DNA of 64,000 nt, from positions 2,852,001 to 2,916,000 of the forward strand of contig CAWAXW010000006.1 in NCBI GenBank assembly GCA_963786155.1, read 5' to 3'. Below the pieces are notes generated by a model. The model was given only the letters and a program-made list of their open reading frames with translations. It was not told the origin of the DNA and did not search any database. Positions within the stretch are counted from its first letter, which is position 1; each line of letters starts with the position of its first letter. Source of the stretch: CAWAXW01 sp963786155. GTDB taxonomy: Bacteria > Actinomycetota > CADDZG01 > WHSQ01. The translations under genes were made by a program, and so were the position numbers. Positions 28,293 to 39,337 of the stretch are shown here, piece after piece.

Positions 28293-29413
28293 CTAGTCGA
28301 GCAGCCCCATGCCGCGGGCCCACGAGGTCTCGTACTCGGTGATGACGACGGCCTCGGCCTCGGGCGACGGCTCGAGCGGATTCTCGCGTCTCGACCATCA
28401 CCGCGACCTCGTCGGTGCGCGTCTTCGTCTTCGATGCTTCGATCGCCGCCGGTTGCGGACCGTGGTGCACACCTTGCGGGTGCAACGTCATGAACCCAAC
28501 GTCGATGCCGGCCCGGCTGAAGTAATCGCCCGAGTGATAGAAGAGCACCTCGTCCGCGTCGATGTTGGCGTGATAGAAGGGCACCTTCAGGACGGCGGGA
28601 TCCTCTTCGAGCGGCCGCGGCACGAACGAACAGATCACGAAACCCTCGTTCGCGAACGTGCAGTGCGCGGACGGGGGCATGTGATAGCTCGGCGAGTAGA
28701 CCGGGCGGTGATCGAGGATGTTCAGCTTCACCGGGCACAGAGTCGCCCTGCCAGCCGACGACGTCGAGCGGGTGCCACGCGAACCACAGCGACGTGAACT
28801 CGCCGTCGCGCTTGACGCGCACCTCGAACTCGCCGGCCTCGTCGTGCGGGTCGGGCTCGGGCACCTCGAGCACGCCCGGATCGAACTGCGCGTGCTTGCC
28901 CATCAGCCCGCGGTCGGGGATGTGGAACTCGCCCGATACCTTCGATGATGAAGAAGAAGTTGTCCTCGCCATCGGGCACGACGCGATGCGTCGTTCCCTT
29001 CGGGATGATGACGTAGTCGCCGGGCTTGAACGTGAGGGGGCCGTAGTCGGTCTCGATCGTCCCCGTGCCGCGGTGCACGAAGTAGCAGACGTCGCCGTCG
29101 GCATCGCGCAGGAAGTACGGCATCGGCTCGGTCCGGCGGCTCACGTACAGCCGCACGTCCTCGTTGCCGGCGATCAGACGCCCAGCCCGGCGTTCGGCTC
29201 GGTCTGGTCCTCGGGCTTGATCTCGTTGAGGTTGAACGCGCGCGGCCGCAGCGGACCTTCGATCCGCGTCCACGCCGTCGGCGGATGCGTCCGGTAGAGG
29301 TGCGAGGCGCGGCCGGCGAACGCCTCGCGCCCGTGCTCCTCTTCGTACGTCCCCTCGGGGATGCCGACGTGAGCCTGCTTGGTGACCTTGCCCTTCGAGT
29401 GAACGACGTCCAT
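28293..29413 (-). CDS. hmgA: Homogentisate 1,2-dioxygenase (several frame changes)
   Basis: Opens the ring of homogentisate using non-heme iron. ATG 29413 begins MDVVHSKGKVTKQAHVGIPE, followed by EEHGREAFAGRASHLYRTHP, NEDVRLYVSRRT, a cupin segment (GTIETDYGPLTFKPGDYVII, GTTHRVV), LDVVGWQGD, and the C-terminal FSRAGIDVGFMTLHPQGVHH, which supplies iron ligands. It ends with ARGMGLLD at 28293. At least three frame changes are needed to join the pieces. It starts 6 bases after the HPPD stop and ends 3 bases before the FAH start, a tight operon. Confidence 0.85.
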
Positions 29414-29419
29414 TGCCCC

Positions 29420-30537
29420 CTAGAGGTTCCCCCGCGCGTCCTGCTCGCGCTCGATGGCCTCGAACAGCGCCTTGAAGTTGCCGGCCCCGAAGCCCTTCGC
29501 GCCGTGGCGCTCGATCACCTCGAAGAAGACGGTCGGCCGATCCTGCACCGGCTTCGTGAAGATCTGCAGCAGGTAGCCGTCCTCGTCCTTGTCGACGAGG
29601 ATGCCGTTGCGCTGCGAGGTCCTCGATCTGGTCCGGCGATCTCGGGCACGCGCTCCTTCGCTTCGTCGTAGTACGTGCCCGGGACGCGGAGGAACTCGAT
29701 GCCCGGCAGCGTGCATCGACGTCGACGGTCGTGACGATGTCTTCGGTCGTCATCGCGATGTGCTGCACGCCGGGCGTCTTGTAGTACTCGAGGTACTCCT
29801 CGATCTGCGACTTGCTTCTTGCCCTCGGCCGGCTCGTTGATCGGGAGCTTGATCTTGCCCTCGCCGTCCCACACGACCTTCGACATCAGCGCCGAGTACT
29901 CGGTCGAGATCTCGTCGTCGGAGAAGTGGCGCAGCTCGGTGAAGCCCATGATCCGCTCGTAGAACGCGACCCACTCGTTCATCTTGCCGAGCTCGACGTT
30001 GCCGACGACGTGATCGATCGCTTGGACGCCGAAGCCCTGCGTCCGTCGCCGGGCGCCATCGAGCGGCTCTGGAAGCCGGGGAAGAAGACAGCCCGAGTAG
30101 TCCTGCCGGCTGACCGAGCGAGTGGATCGTCTCGCCGTAGGTGGCGATCGCGGCCTTGACGATCTTGCCGTGCTCGTCCTCGAAGACCTCGGGCTCGGAT
30201 ACGGCCTCGGCACCTCGCTCGACTGCAACCCGGTACGCCTCTTCGGCGTCGGGCACCCGCAGTGCGACGTCGTGGACGCCGTCGCCGTGATTGCGTACGT
30301 GCTCGGCGATCTCGCTATCGGCGCCCAGGGCGCCGGTGAAGACGAAGCGTGACATCGCCCTGACGGATCGCCCACGAGACGCGGTCACGCGAGCCGGTCT
30401 CGAGGCCCCAGGTAGGCGATCGGCGTGAAGCCGTAGGAGCGGTAGTAGTGCGCCGCCTGCTTCGCGTTGCCTACGTAGAACTGGATGTAGTCGATCGCCA
30501 GGATCGGGAAGTCATCGTCTGTTGGTCCATCCGGCAC
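29420..30537 (-). CDS. hppD: 4-hydroxyphenylpyruvate dioxygenase (several frame changes)
   Basis: Makes homogentisate from 4-hydroxyphenylpyruvate. It starts near GTG 30537 behind AAGGAGG (PILAIDYIQFYVGNAKQAAH). Then come EHVRNHGDGVHDVALRVPDA (first iron-binding His region), QAIDHVVGNVELGKMNEWVA with EYSALMSKVV, and the C-terminal YLLQIFTKPVQDRPTVFFEV, ERHGAKGFGAGNFKALFEAI. At least four frame changes occur, one at a GGGG run near 30405. Order and content are otherwise complete, about 370 residues. First gene of the HPPD-HmgA-FAH set. Confidence 0.85.
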
Positions 30538-30584
30538 ACCTCCTTGTGTGTAGACCAGAAAGATCAGGCTCTCGAGGATAAGCG

Positions 30585-32105
30585 CTAGGTGCGGGCGAGG
30601 CGGAGTCTCACGCCGGCCCAGCCGGGCTTGGGGTCGGGGCGGTCGCGCCGGTGGTGTACTCCGCGTGATTCCGTGCGCAGGGCTGCGGAACGAGCCGATC
30701 AGGCGCGGCGACGATCGCGGCAGATCGCAGCTCGTTAACGGCCCGGATCCGTGTCAAGCGGGAGGGTCGAGAGGTCTTCGAGGGCATCACCGACGCGCGG
30801 CCAGCTTGGCGGGCATCGCGCTCGATGCCGAGGTTCGCCGTGCAGATGGCCCGGAGGCGAGCCCAGGACCGACATCGAGGTCGACGCCGGCAGGTCGTCA
30901 ACTCGGGGGCCTCGGGGATCGACTTCACCCGCCGACCGCGTTGTCCGGCGATCGCCCGCGCCGCGCGGCGCCCGAAGACCAGCGCCTCGGCGAGTGAGTT
31001 GCCGGCCAGCCGGTTGGCTCCTGTGCACCCGGTGTTGGAGCACTCGCCGATGGCATAGAGGCGCGGGATCGATGCGCGACCGTCGAGGTCGGTCTGGACG
31101 CCTCCGACGAATAGTGCGCCGCAGGAGCGACGGGAAGCAGATCCGTGAGCCGGGTCGAGCCCGTGCGCACGACATCCGGCGATGACGGTCGGGAACTCCT
31201 GCTCCAATTCAGACGAAGCAAGATGGCGGCAGTCGAGCCACGCCTGTCGCGCTGCGAGATCGCCCGCGCAACGACGTCACGAGGTGCGAGCTCGCCGTCG
31301 GAGTGGTGTTCGAAGAGGAACCGGCGCCCCTCGGCGTCGACGACGTACGCGCCCGCGCCTCGCAGCGCCTCGGTCAGGAGCACACGTTGCTGACCCGAGC
31401 CGGCGGCGAGCGCGGTGGGGTGGAACTGGACGAACTCGAGGTCGGCAAGCCCGGCACCGGCCTCCCAGGCGAGGACGATGCCGTCGCCCGTCGCGCCCGG
31501 CAGGGTTGGTCGTCGACTCGAATATCGCGCCGACGCCTCCGGCCGCCAGCACCGTCGAACCGGCCTGCACCTCGACCAGCCCCTCTTCGGTGAGCACCCA
31601 ACCGCCCGTGCATCTCCCGTCGACGACGGCAAGCTGAACGCAGGTTCCTTCGATCCTTCTGACCCGAGGGCGCGCGTGATCGCGCAACGTCTTCATGATC
31701 GCAGCCCCCGTCGCATCCCCCGCGTGCGCTGAGCGCGCCACGGTCTGTCCTCCCTCACGCGCGAGATGCAGCTCGCCGCTCTCGCTGCGGTCGAATTCGC
31801 AGCCCAGCTCGACGAGCTCGAGCACGCACATCGGCGCCTCGGAGCAGAAGACCTCCGACGGCCGAGAGATCGGCGTGCCCGGCAGCGACGCGCATCGTGT
31901 CCTGCAGGTGCAGGTCGGGGGAGTCGTCCGGTCCCAGCGCGGCCGCGACTCCGCCTTGGGCCCACCGCAGACGAGCCCCGGCCCTGTGCTCCCTTGTCGA
32001 CTATCAGGATGTCGGTTCCCTCGGGCAGATGAAGGGCGGCGAATAGTCCCGCGGCCCCCGCGCCGATGATGATGACGTCGGTGCGTTCGCGGCGATGTCG
32101 GCCAT
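30585..32105 (-). CDS. nadB: L-aspartate oxidase (many frame changes)
   Basis: FAD enzyme that makes iminoaspartate for quinolinate synthase. Read across frames: DVIIIGAGAAGLFAALHLPE (dinucleotide motif), AIMKTLRDHARPRVRRIEGT, TVLAAGGVGAIFESTTNPAG, GATGDGIVLAWEAGAGLADL, EFVQFHPTAL, RFLFEHHSDGELAPRDVVAR (typical NadB), YAIGECSNTGCTGANRLAGN and the tail PGWAGVRLRLART to TAG 30585-30587. At least five frame changes are required, more than in any neighbour. It begins 8 bases after the enoyl-CoA hydratase stop. nadA and nadC sit 26 kb away. Confidence 0.85.
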
Positions 32106-32113
32106 GGGGGGCA

Positions 32114-32899
32114 CTAGGTGCCGGTGAAGTCGGGGGGGCGTTTGCCCAGGAATGCCGCACGCCCTCGAGATGATCGTCGGTGTGTCCGGCCTCCGTCTGC
32201 GCCTTCACCTCCAGATCGAGCTGCTCGTCGAGGGAGACGCTCGTCGAAGCCTCCGCCAGTCGTCTTGGTGAGCGCGAAGGCCTTGGTTGGTCCGCGCGCG
32301 AGGTCCGTGGCGAACGCTCGCCATGCTTCCTCGAACTCGTCGGCCGGCACGACCTTGTCGAACAGGCCGAGCTGAAGTCCCTTGTCGGCGGTGACCGGCT
32401 CGCCGGTCGAGGCAAGCCACCATGCCCGCGCCGTGCCGACCATCTTCGAGAGGAACCAGATCCCACCGGAGTCGGGCACCAGTCCCACCTTGATGAATGC
32501 CAGGACGAGCTTGGCGTGCTCGGACGCGATGCGATAGTCGGAGGCGAGGGCGACGCTCGCGCCCGCTCCGGCGGCCACGCCGTTGACCGCGGCGACCACC
32601 GGCTTGGGGGCCGCACGGATGGCGCGGATCAGCGGGTTGTAACGGTCGGTCAGCGTGCTGCCCAGATCGGGGGCCCGGCCCGCCTCGTAGCCGGACTGCA
32701 ACGCGCCCAGGTCTTCTCCCGAGGAGAAAGCCCGTCCGGCTCCGGTGATCACGATGCAGCGGACGCCCTCGTCGTCGGAGGCCTTGGTCACGGCCTCGAG
32801 CGTGGCGAACCCGAGCTCGTCGTTGAAAGCGTTGAGGACCTCGGGGCGAGCCAACGTGATCACGGCGACACCGTCTTCAACCACGTACTCGAGCGACAT
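32114..32899 (-). CDS. Enoyl-CoA hydratase/isomerase family protein
   Basis: Crotonase-fold protein of about 261 residues from ATG 32899. GAGRAFSSGEDLGALQSG and AAVNGVAAGAGASVALASDY form the two oxyanion-hole segments, and KVGLVPDSGGIWFL with a position for the catalytic acid follows. Between about 32160 and 32265 two compensating frame changes scramble a helix (the sense version reads SLDEQLDLEVKAQTEAGHTD) before the original frame resumes at FLGKRPPDFTGT. A PaaG-like ring-1,2-epoxide isomerase or hydratase is possible. Substrate cannot be set. Confidence 0.85.
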   Translation of the reverse strand: MSLEYVVEDGVAVITLARPEVLNAFNDELGFATLEAVTKASDDEGVRCIVITGAGRAFSSGEDLGALQSGYEAGRAPDLGSTLTDRYNPLIRAIRAAPKPVVAAVNGVAAGAGASVALASDYRIASEHAKLVLAFIKVGLVPDSGGIWFLSKMVGTARAWWLASTGEPVTADKGLQLGLFDKVVPADEFEEAWRAFATDLARGPTKAFALTKTTGGGFDERLPRRAARSGGEGADGGRTHRRSSRGRAAFLGKRPPDFTGT

Positions 32900-32929
32900 G
32901 CGGCCAGGGTACTAAGCCCCGGCGGACGA

Positions 32930-34315
32930 TTACGCTATGCGGTGAGGGAGGCGCACCCGGAACGTGCTGCCCTCTCCCGTAACGCTTTCGATCTCGATCG
33001 AGCCGCCTTGGGCCTCGACGATGCTCTTCACGATGTAGAGACCCAGTCCAACCCCGCCGACCTTGCGGGTCGAGGACGAATCCAGTTGGGCGAACCGGTC
33101 GAAGATGGATGCGAGCTTCTCCTCCGGGATACCCGTGCCCTCGTCGGCCACTTCGATGATGGACTCGTGCTCCAGTTGCTGCGCCGAAATGGAGATCCGG
33201 GTCCCGGGCTCCGAATACTTGACCGCGTTGTCGACCAGGTTCGTCAGCACCTGTTGCAGGGCGACGGCGTCGCCCCACCCGATCGGCTCCTCGGGTTTCG
33301 TCGAGAGCTCGAACGTTCGCTCCGAACCATCCTTCGTCGCTTCGGTCTCGCGGATCGTGTCGGCGCATAGCTCGCGGAGTTCGACCCGCTCGCGCTTCAT
33401 CTTCCGCGACCTGGACTCGAGGTTGGCGGTGGTCATGACATCTTCGACGAGCCGGAGGAGCCGGTGCCCCTGTCGATCGATGATCTCGAGGAACTCTCGT
33501 TGCTGCCCGGCATCGAGTTGGTCCACCTTGCGCGTGAGCAACTTGGCCGAGCTGATGATCGAGGTGAGCGGCGTTCGCAACTCGTGAGAGATCGTCGCGA
33601 CGAAATCGCTCTTCATCCGGTCCAGCTCTTCCAGCCGGGTAACGGCAGCTCTCTCTTGCTCGAAACGACGAGCGTTGACGATGGCTATGGCGGCGTAGTC
33701 GGCAAAGAACTCGATCGCCTCGAGGTCATGGGCGTCGAAGTGCTTGGAGCCCTTCACCTCGTTCACGTTGAGCACTCCGACGAGCACTCCCTTGGCAAGC
33801 AGAGGAACGCACATCGATGAATGGATGAAGCGACGGGCGAGCTCGACGCCCGGGACCGCGCCCTCGTGGTCGTCTCCCTGGATCAACACCGGCCGGCGGG
33901 TCGACGCCACTCGGCCGGCGACCGATCCTCCCAAGATCTCGCTCTTGCCGAGAGCTTGCGCGCCGTGCGAGCCGTGTACGTAGACGACCTCGAGGTGATC
34001 GCCGCTCGAGTCGGCTTCCATGATCGACGCTTCGTCGCCTCCGATGTGCTCGAGAGCCGCCGAGATCACTTGTTGGAAGACCCGCTGCGGATCGAGTGAG
34101 GAGTTGACGACCCGGCCCAGCTCTGCGAGCTGGTGGAGCTCGTTCAGCCGCGTCCCGAGCTCTAGGACGCGCTCTCGCTCGATAGCGAGCGCAGCGATCA
34201 GGTCGGCTCGGGTCGGCTCCGGGGCGCGTTTGGAGAGCCGGGAGGCTGTTCCAGCACTTGCTTGCTGCGTAGCTGCTCCGGGGGGATTTCCACGGGATAC
34301 CGAGAAGAGAAACAT
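32930..34315 (-). CDS. GAF-domain sensor histidine kinase
   Basis: 461 residues: an N-terminal coiled segment (ALAIERERVLELGTRLNELH), a GAF domain (about residues 70-215), a phospho-acceptor domain with His in ATISHELRTPLTSI, and an ATPase domain with LTNLVDNAVKYS, DEGTGIPEEKL and GGVGLGLYIVKSIV. No membrane segment, so it is a cytoplasmic sensor. The open frame begins 118 bases inside purF in another frame, so a later start is possible but none with a clear ribosome site was found. No response regulator is adjacent. Confidence 0.85.
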   Translation of the reverse strand: MFLFSVSRGNPPGAATQQASAGTASRLSKRAPEPTRADLIAALAIERERVLELGTRLNELHQLAELGRVVNSSLDPQRVFQQVISAALEHIGGDEASIMEADSSGDHLEVVYVHGSHGAQALGKSEILGGSVAGRVASTRRPVLIQGDDHEGAVPGVELARRFIHSSMCVPLLAKGVLVGVLNVNEVKGSKHFDAHDLEAIEFFADYAAIAIVNARRFEQERAAVTRLEELDRMKSDFVATISHELRTPLTSIISSAKLLTRKVDQLDAGQQREFLEIIDRQGHRLLRLVEDVMTTANLESRSRKMKRERVELRELCADTIRETEATKDGSERTFELSTKPEEPIGWGDAVALQQVLTNLVDNAVKYSEPGTRISISAQQLEHESIIEVADEGTGIPEEKLASIFDRFAQLDSSSTRKVGGVGLGLYIVKSIVEAQGGSIEIESVTGEGSTFRVRLPHRIA

Positions 34316-35667
34316 GCGCTACAGAACGCATCGGCAGGGAGCTCGGTCGCATTGAGCATCCCCTCGAGCGAAAGATAGGCCAGGGAATCGGCCCCGATGT
34401 GCCGCTGGATCGCCTCGACCTCCATCTGGGCTCCGATCAGCTCATTCTGGTCGGGCATATCGATCCCGTAGAAACAGGGCCATTTGATCGGTGGCGAGGA
34501 GATCCTCATGTGGACCTCCCGGGCGCCGGCGTCTCGCAGCATGGCAACGATCTGGCGGGTCGTGTTACCCCGCACGATCGAATCGTCGACGACAACCAAG
34601 CGTTTGCCGGCGATGACCTCCCGGAGCGGGTTGAGTTTCATGCGGATACCTTGCTGACGCATGGACTGGGTTGGCTGGATGAAGGTCCGGCCCACGTAGC
34701 GGTTCTTCACGAACCCCTCGCCATAGGTGACTGTCGAAGTCTCCGCGTAGCCCTGGGCGGCTGGGACTCCGCTGTCGGGAACCGGCATCACGAGCTCGGC
34801 GGCAACGGGCGCCTCTTCGGCCAGCCGCTGGCCCATCCTGTAGCGCGTTGCGTACACGTTCTGGCCGGCGAGGGTCGAGTCGGGCCGGGCGAAGTACACA
34901 TGCTCGAAAACGCACATCGCCATCTTCGTCTCGGCGAAGCGATCGCTCGTGAGGCCGTTCTCATCGATCGTCACGAGCTCGCCGGGCTCGACGTCACGCA
35001 CGAACTGAGCCCCCAAGAGATCCAGCGCGCACGACTCCGAGGCCAGGATCCACCCGCCCTCCGGGAGGCGGCCTATGCATAGGGGCCTGAAGCCCTGGGG
35101 ATCGCGAGCGCCCAGCAGCTTCTGCTCGTCCATCATCGTGAACGAGAAGGCACCGTCCAAACGGGGAAGGACCTCGAGCACGGCCTCCCTGATGTCCCCC
35201 CTATCCCGAGCCCGGGCGATGTGGGCGGCCACCAACTCGGTATCGGAGGTCGATGACAACCGTGCACCCTCCGGCGTGGGGTCGCCGCCCGCTTGCTCGA
35301 GCGAATGCTTGAGGTCGAGGGTGTTGACCAGGTTCCCGTTATGCGCAAGCGCGATGTGGCTCGTCCCCGAGGACTTGTAGGCGGGCTGCGCGTTCTCCCA
35401 CGTGGTCGAGCCGGTAGTCGAATAGCGGGTGTGCCCGATCGCGAGAGTCCCTTGAAGACTCTTCAGCACCCGCTCGTCGAATACCTGCGAGACGAGGCCG
35501 AGCTCCTTGTACACGACGAGACTCTGGCCGTTCGCGATCGCGATGCCCGCGGACTCCTGGCCTCGATGCTGGAGGGCGTACAGCGCGTAGTAAGTGAGCC
35601 GGGCAACGTCCTCGCCCGGCGCGTAAATCCCGACCACGCCACACTTGTCTCGGGCTTCTCCCATCAT
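34198..35667 (-). CDS. purF: Amidophosphoribosyltransferase
   Basis: First committed step of purine synthesis: glutamine plus PRPP to phosphoribosylamine. ATG 35667 gives MMGEARDKCGVVGIYA, where Cys9 would be the N-terminal nucleophile exposed by propeptide removal. Glutaminase features (ALQHRGQESAGIA, IGHTRYSTTGS, LAHNGNLVNT) are followed by the PRPP motif RLVVVDDSIVRGNTTRQIV and cysteines near the C-terminus (FCSACF) consistent with an iron-sulfur type enzyme. 489 residues, intact frame. The start overlaps the purL stop as TGATG. Confidence 0.95.
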   Translation of the reverse strand: MMGEARDKCGVVGIYAPGEDVARLTYYALYALQHRGQESAGIAIANGQSLVVYKELGLVSQVFDERVLKSLQGTLAIGHTRYSTTGSTTWENAQPAYKSSGTSHIALAHNGNLVNTLDLKHSLEQAGGDPTPEGARLSSTSDTELVAAHIARARDRGDIREAVLEVLPRLDGAFSFTMMDEQKLLGARDPQGFRPLCIGRLPEGGWILASESCALDLLGAQFVRDVEPGELVTIDENGLTSDRFAETKMAMCVFEHVYFARPDSTLAGQNVYATRYRMGQRLAEEAPVAAELVMPVPDSGVPAAQGYAETSTVTYGEGFVKNRYVGRTFIQPTQSMRQQGIRMKLNPLREVIAGKRLVVVDDSIVRGNTTRQIVAMLRDAGAREVHMRISSPPIKWPCFYGIDMPDQNELIGAQMEVEAIQRHIGADSLAYLSLEGMLNATELPADAFCSACFSSRYPVEIPPEQLRSKQVLEQPPGSPNAPRSRPEPT

Positions 35668-37868
35668 CAAATGGTACGTCCGAGGAGAACCGGCAAGGCA
35701 CCTTCGTAGGTCTCTTTCGCCTCGGTCAGGTCGAGATCGAATATGCCGAAGTCGAGGCGTGCTCCCCCTGTGGTGCCCAGGCGGGCGACCGGCACCCCGG
35801 CGTCCTCGCATAACTTCGCGACTTCGTCCGTTGCAGCCGGAGCCACGCCGACTATCGCTCGCGAGGGAGATTCCGCGAACAGGAGTCGGTGTGGCTCGCC
35901 TTCCGGTAGCCGGATCGAGAATCCCCGTCCGCCGGCCAGCGCGCTCTCGGCCAGCGCGACCCCGAGCCCACCGGCGGAGAGATCGTGTGCGCAGCGCAGC
36001 AACCCGCTTTCGGCGGCTGTCACCAGCACTTCGATCAGGCTGCGCTCCGCGGCCATGTCGAGTTGCGGTGGGCGGCCTCCCACGGTTCCGTGGATGACGA
36101 GCGCGAACTCGCTACCGCCGAAGTCGTCCGGTCCCGTCGCACCCAGTAAGAGGATGTCGTCTCCGTCGTTCGTGAAACCGATGCCGATGGCTTTAGATGC
36201 GACATCGATGACTCCGAGCATCCCGATCACCGGGGTGGGCTGGATGGGCTTGCCGTCGGTCTCGTTATAGAAGGAGACGTTGCCGCCCGTGACGGGAGTG
36301 TCCAACTCTCGGCACGCGTCGCCGATGCCCCGCACGACCTCGGCGAACTGCCACATCACGTCTGGCTTCTCCGGATTGCCGAAGTTGAGGCAGTTCGTTA
36401 TCGGCGAACGGGGCGCGCTCCCGCGCACGCGACGTTGCGTGCGGATTCCGCCACCGTCAAGCGCGCGCCCTCGTAGGGATCGAGGTAACAGAAGCGGCCC
36501 GGGCCGTCGACCGACAGAGCGACGGCCACGTCGTGATCGGGCAGCCGGATGACCGCCGCGTCGCCTCCGGGACCGACGATCGTGCCGAGGAAGATCATGT
36601 GGTCGTACTGCTCCCAGACCCAACGCTTGCGACGCGATCGTGGGTGAGCCGAGCAGCGCGATGCAACGCGTCCCTCGAGGTCGCCTGGGGCCGCGTCGCC
36701 GGGGTCGGACGACTGCAGCTCGTCGATCCACTCCGGTCGCTCGAACGGTCGCTCGTACATTGGAGCCTCGTCCGCCAGTGCGGGAGCGGGGACCTCGGCC
36801 ACGACCTCGCCACCCGCGCGGGCCACCACCCGTGTGTCCTCGGTGATGGTCGCCCACGACCCGGGCCTCGAGCTCCCAGCGGCGGCACACGTCCAGGACC
36901 TCGTCGACGAGTCCGGCTCGACGACCGCCATCATCCGCTCCTGCGATTCCGAGATCATTACCTCGAACGGCTCCATCCCCGGCTCACGTCGGTGCACCGC
37001 GTCGATGTCGAGATTCATCCCGGTCCCAGACTTCGCGCACATCTCGGACGTCGGGCATGAGATGCCTCCGGCCCCGAGATCCTGGAGCCCGACCAGCAGA
37101 TCGCGGCGTACCAACTCGAGGCACGCCTCGATCAGCAGCTTCTCGGTGAACGGGTCGCCTACCTGGACGGACGGCCGCTTGCTCATGGAGTCGTCGTCGA
37201 ACTCGGCCGAGGCCAAGACGCTGGCCCCACCGATGCCATCGCGGCCCGTCGACGAGCCGATGAGAACGACCGCATCTCCGGGTCCGTCCGCACGGCCCCG
37301 CATGAGGCGATGCTCGACGATCCCCAGACAGGCGACATTGACGAGTGGATTGTCCGCGTAGCATCTCGTCGAACACGATCTCGCCACCGACCGTCGGAAC
37401 GCCGATCGAGTTGCCGTAATAAGAGATCCCGTGCACGACACCGTCGACGAGGTAAGCGGTGCGTTCGTTCGTCAGAGGGCCGAACCGCAATGGGTCGAGG
37501 AGGGCGATGGGCCGCGCCCCCATCGACAGCACATCCCGCACGATCCCACCGACGCCGGTCGCGGCTCCGTTGAAAGGTTCAACGAACGACGGGTGGTTGT
37601 GAGACTCGATCTTCCAAGCGACCGCCACGCCGGGGGCGACTTCGATGATCCCGGCCCCCTCGCCCGGGCCGACCAAGATGCGCTCTCCTTCGGTCGGCAG
37701 CTCGCGCAGGTGCACGCGGCTCGACTTGTACGAGCAGTGCTCGCTCCACATCACCGAGAACATCGCCAACTCCGTGTAGGAGGGAGCACGCCCGAGCCGC
37801 TCGACGATCGCGTCGTACTCGTCGTCGGTGAGCCCGAGATCGCGGTGCAGAGTCTCTTTCAGGTTCAT
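35667..37868 (-). CDS. purL: Phosphoribosylformylglycinamidine synthase subunit PurL (several frame changes)
   Basis: ATP-dependent amidation subunit of the small three-part FGAM synthase. ATG 37868 (MNLKETLHRDLGLTDDEYDA) overlaps the purQ stop as ATGA. Landmarks are MWSEHCSYKSSRVHL, KIESHNHPSFVEPFNGAATG, GNSIGVPTVGGE, GLQDLGAGGISCPTSEM, WVWEQYDHMIFLGTI, TNCLNFGNPEKPDVMWQFAE, TPVTGGNVSFYNET and HDLSAGGLGVALAES. The pieces lie in three frames, with changes near 37370, 36880, 36650 and 36425 among others. Assembled length of about 734 residues is normal for PurL with separate PurS and PurQ. Confidence 0.92.
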
Positions 37869-38549
37869 GCGGGCACGGCGCGCGACGCGACGTGCTCGAG
37901 CATCGATCGGAAGATGACCGCGCCGTCCTCGGAGCCGAGCAGCGATTCGCATGCGCGCTCCGGGTGTGGCATCAGACCGAAGACGTTGCCGGACTCGTTG
38001 CGGATCCCGGCGATGTCATCGAGCGCCCCATTCGGGTTGTCCACGTAACGCAGGACCACTTGCCCGTTCGTCTGCATCCGTTGAAGTGTCGGCTCATCGC
38101 AGTACCAGTTCCCCTCGAAGTGGTTGATCGGGATACGCAGAGTCTGGGCCGGCGCGGCGAGTGACGTGAAGGGACTGTGTGGTGTCCTCCACGCGGAGGT
38201 CCACCCATCGGCAAAGGAACTTCAGATCCCTGTTCTTCCTGAGAGCGCCGGGCAACATCCCCGCCTCGCACAGGATCTGGAATCCGTTGCAGATCCCGAT
38301 GACGAGACCGCCTTCATCCGCGTGCCGCCTGACCGCTTCCATCACGGGGCTGAATCGGGCCAGAGCCCCGGTCCGGAGGTAGTCGCCGTGGGCGAAACCC
38401 CCGGGAAGCACCACAATGTCGGTCTCGGGCAGCGAAGTCTCCGCGTGCCACACCAACGAAGGATCCGCTCCGAAACCACGGAACGCTCGAACGCAGTCCT
38501 GCTCGCAATTCGAGCCGGGGAACACAACGACGGCAACCGACGCGCTCAA
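37865..38549 (-). CDS. purQ: Phosphoribosylformylglycinamidine synthase subunit PurQ (one frame change)
   Basis: Class I glutamine amidotransferase that feeds ammonia to PurL. TTG 38549 overlaps the purS stop as TTGA and gives MSASVAVVVFPGSNCEQD. The nucleophile Cys is in GICNGFQILCEAGMLPGAL, and the catalytic His/Glu in FGLMPHPERACE. The frame changes near 38165 (sense reading: TLRIPINHFEGNW between the halves). About 227 residues. Confidence 0.92.
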
Positions 38550-38791
38550 CTGATACTCACCTCGTACGACTCGATCACGGGGTTGGCGAGCAGGCTCTGG
38601 CACATCTGTTCAACGCGCGTGCGAGCCTCGTCCTCGTTGCTCGCATCAACGACCAACTCGATCTTCTTTCCGACCCTTACGTCACTTACGCCCTCGTATC
38701 CGAGGACCGGCAGAGCCTTGCGAATGGTCAGGCCTTGGGGGTCGGCTATTCCCTCCTTCAGCATCACATCGACCGAAGCCGTGAAGTTCAT
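38546..38791 (-). CDS. purS: Phosphoribosylformylglycinamidine synthase subunit PurS
   Basis: 81-residue small subunit that bridges PurL and PurQ. ATG 38791 begins MNFTASVDVMLKEGIADPQG, the typical first strand. VSDVRVGKKIELVVDA follows. The longer open frame upstream is out of register with any homology and lies in the membrane-protein gene. It overlaps purQ by 4 bases and the upstream membrane gene stop. Confidence 0.93.
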   Translation of the reverse strand: MNFTASVDVMLKEGIADPQGLTIRKALPVLGYEGVSDVRVGKKIELVVDASNEDEARTRVEQMCQSLLANPVIESYEVSIS

Positions 38792-39337
38792 CGAGCGATC
38801 ACCGACGCCAGCAAGCCCAGCAGGCCGACAACTGCGACGCTCCCGATCACGGCAACCGACGTTGCAGCGAATGACTTCAACACATTGAGTCCGGTCACGA
38901 CCTGGATGCCGCGCACGAACAGGAACAGGCTGTAGAGAGCCGCACTGACGGTGAGGGAGATCGAGATCGCGGCCCATATCGTCGAGACCGAGTCGCTGAG
39001 CCGTTCCGTTGTGAACGTGGCGGGTCCGACGACGAGGAGATCGAGCGGCAACAGGAACACGGCGACGAGTTGCGGTAATGCTGCGAACCCCCAAACCATG
39101 CGAAGGCGGGAGCCGTTGCCGGTCCCCCCAAGGCCCCGGACGGCGGGCGGGCCGGCCGCACCCCACGCGGCTTGAGCGAGCAATCCGATCAGCGCGCCTG
39201 CCACCGAGCGCGACGAGCAGGAGGTTCCAGCGATAGTCGGCGGCGGCGACCTCGCGGCCCCCGATGAGTCCGCCGACCTTGAGCCACATCGTCATCGCGC
39301 CAACTCCCCCGAATGCTGCGATCACATACGGGGCCAT
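38788..39337 (-). CDS. Yip1-like integral membrane protein (one frame change)
   Basis: Placed between purC and purS with an ATGA-type overlap to purS. Sense reading starts at or before ATG 39337 (MAPYVIAAFGGVGAMTMWLK). After a frame change near 39200 it continues in LIGLLAQAAWGAAG, LPQLVAVFLLPLDLLVVGPA, ISISLTVSAALYSLFLFVRG and VAVIGSVAVVGLLGLLA. Four to five membrane segments resemble Yip1-domain proteins. A longer N-terminus (SPRAGFQAALRLSERRERVG) may belong to it. No known role in purine synthesis. Confidence 0.6.
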
